Source: Stramonita haemastoma (lineage: Eukaryota > Mollusca > Gastropoda > Neogastropoda > Muricidae). Taken from it: a stretch of DNA of 20,000 nucleotides. Made by a program: the position numbers and the translations under genes. A model generated the notes under the pieces. The model had not been told where the DNA came from. It saw only the letters and a list, made by a program, of their open reading frames with translations, and ran no database searches. The stretch is from NCBI GenBank assembly GCA_030674155.1, contig CM060341.1, forward strand, positions 41,279,772 through 41,299,771. Direction: 5' to 3'. How positions within the stretch are numbered: position 1 is the first letter of the stretch; every line of letters begins with the position of its first letter. Below are positions 18,325 to 20,000 of this stretch, piece after piece.

Positions 18325-19440
18325 CACCAGATTTATAATAAGGAATGATTTTGGCCAGTTTGAACTTTGATGGGAAGTAGCACTTTGCAATACACGAGTT
18401 ATAGATACAAATTAGTGTCTCAGATAAAATAATTGATCATTTTTCCATCCAGACCATCTGGACCATGACTTCTAGTTTGTCTGAAGTGTTGGAGAGTCTG
18501 ATAAACTTAAGCTATGTTCAATCATTGTGTATTCATGTTTTAACTTATATTTTTGGATCCACAAAAAGTTTTAAGTGTTTTCAAGAGAATTTCGTTGTTT
18601 GTTTTGTTTATCAATGAATCAATTATGGTTGTAAAATAGGTATTTAGCTGATCAGGAGAAATGTTCTGAATAGCAGGAAATGATGCTGACGTGCTCATTA
18701 GCTGATTGATAGCTTTCCAAATTGATTTCGAATTTTGTTTAGATAAAGTAAGATTTTGAAAATAGTTTTGTTAACCTGCTTGCTTTAACAAATTAACTTT
18801 GTTTTTTCAGCTTTGTATTCATCGAATTTTCTTCCTTTTAATAGGTTATCTCGATGACATGCTTCAGACATAATTTCATTTGTTATCCATTCAGGCCGTA
18901 CGTACTTTATGCTTTACTATGTGGGTTTTTAAGGGATCATGTTTATCAAAGATAGAGGGGAAGTTTCCAGCCAAAAGGTCAAGGCTTCTTCTGGATCTGT
19001 AAAATCATAAACATTATTAAGAGAAGTTATGAGATCTTTTGGAGAATAGTTTTCATTAAATTTTGCAAATGATCGGTAAGTAAGTTCAATATGGCATACT
19101 TTTGGGTTTCGTGTACCTTTTCTTTTCCATGTAACACAGACAGAAAGATGGTCACTACCACCATGGATAGGAATACATAATTCCATAATGTTTTGTTTAT
19201 GTGTAATGTAAAAATGCTAAGGTAGGGTTTTGCTACTAGTTGTTTTTCGTGTGGGTGTATCAACAATTTGTGTAAGGTTATATGTGTCTTATTTGTTTAT
19301 CCATGAGGGGTGGGGGTTTGAGCAAATCCATAAAAGTAATGTGTCTATGGTATCAAGAGACGCTGAGTTCATCATTGTAGAGAATTTCTCAGTCCAGTCT
19401 ATTCTTTCAGATAGTTTTCTATAAATAAATCCAATTCTTA
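18325..19440 (-). mobile_element. CR1/Jockey-type LINE, endonuclease C-term to RT fingers (part 1)
   Basis: On the minus strand from about 19440: IRIGFIYRKLSERIDWTEKF, DTYNLTQIVDTPTRKT, MELCIPIHGGSDHLSVCVTW (the SDH motif of APE-like endonucleases), EALTFWLET, PLKTHIVKHKVRT, NEIMSEACHRDNLLKG, ISPDQLNTYFTTIIDSLIN, HGPDGLDGKMI and FPSKFKLAKIIPYYKSG. The 5' half of the endonuclease is absent beyond about 19440, where microsatellite begins. The usual LLLGDFN block is lost (LLLWICSNP). There are several frameshifts and stops. The block continues in 16178-16884 after the RTE insertion. Clade assignment is from motif style only. Confidence 0.85.
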
Positions 19441-19483
19441 TAGGTTTATTTCGTTTTAGTTTGACCTATCCAGCAGACCGACC

Positions 19484-19738
<255 letters not shown>

Positions 19739-19771
19739 ATTCTTACTGAATCCAAATATAATAAAGGTTGA

Positions 19772-19774
<3 letters not shown>

Positions 19775-19835
<61 letters not shown>

Positions 19836-19846
19836 ATATAATATAT
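19775..19846. repeat. (AT)n dinucleotide repeat
   Basis: About 70 bases of alternating AT with two slips near 19824-19842. The remaining 150 bases to the window end show no feature. Confidence 0.96.
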
Positions 19847-20000
19847 ACACATCCATGCCAATGCGTCTGTTTGTGTTGTTAACACAGACATCATGCAAAC
19901 ACTTAAAGCAAGCAATGTATTAGACTTACATTTTTCTTATGTAGCTGTCTTTTATGTAGCTCTGATTCACTCGAATGGCATGAAGGTCCACCCATATGAT

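Noticed and set aside
19865..19895. Small hairpin TGTGTT-GTT-AACACA near the right end
   Set aside because: A six-base stem is expected by chance and has no surrounding context.

Overview
The window looks like nuclear DNA of a mollusc, most likely a gastropod. The reasons are: a leucine-rich-repeat receptor with stacked LDL-receptor class A modules and a rhodopsin-type seven-helix core, the layout of the snail receptor GRL101; introns with GT/AG borders; long tetranucleotide microsatellites; and a SINE family that I associate with gastropod genomes. The species is not identifiable from sequence alone.

Region 1 (1-3490, minus strand) holds the one convincing host gene: the last two visible exons of a GRL101-like receptor. 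Exon 3087-3490 joins in phase 0 to terminal exon 257-2338, and the joint falls inside an LDLa module. The 5' part of the gene (signal peptide and further ectodomain) is not visible here. The 748-base intron carries a TGA microsatellite and an old SINE.

Region 2 (3491-8300) is mostly non-coding: a GA run, a 34-base tandem repeat in which each full unit contains GTTTAAAC, a GT-rich stretch, an unassigned 136-codon frame, a decayed LINE endonuclease on the minus strand (6555-7115), a tRNA-headed SINE ending in an ATTC repeat (minus, 7233-7565), and a possible lone exon (minus, 7939-8090).

Region 3 (8300-10660) contains three 5'-truncated RTE-like LINE copies. Two can be delimited by target-site duplications (8316-8625 and 9615-10649). 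The third (8995-9450) ends directly in a 270-base GATA/GACA microsatellite.

Region 4 (10780-13500) has a cluster of AGGTCA half-sites and then a 2.6-kb decayed minus-strand gene. It encodes an N-terminal Cys-rich segment, a FEN1/PIN-like core (NDTDLL, TGCDTTS) and a C-terminal CXC-type cysteine-rich domain. It carries about four frameshifts and five in-frame stops.

Region 5 (13620-19440) is a nested retrotransposon pile. A minus-strand CR1/Jockey-type LINE is split into three blocks (18325-19440, 16178-16884, 14980-15552). One gap is filled by a SINE plus an RTE 3' end. The other is filled by RTE sequence with an inverted 5' segment, the pattern expected of twin priming. A further RTE reverse transcriptase fragment lies at 13794-14510.

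The right end (19485-19846) is GACA/GATA and AT microsatellite. The genes here do not form a cooperating system; the window is one receptor gene end next to a graveyard of LINEs, SINEs and one intriguing decayed nuclease-like gene.
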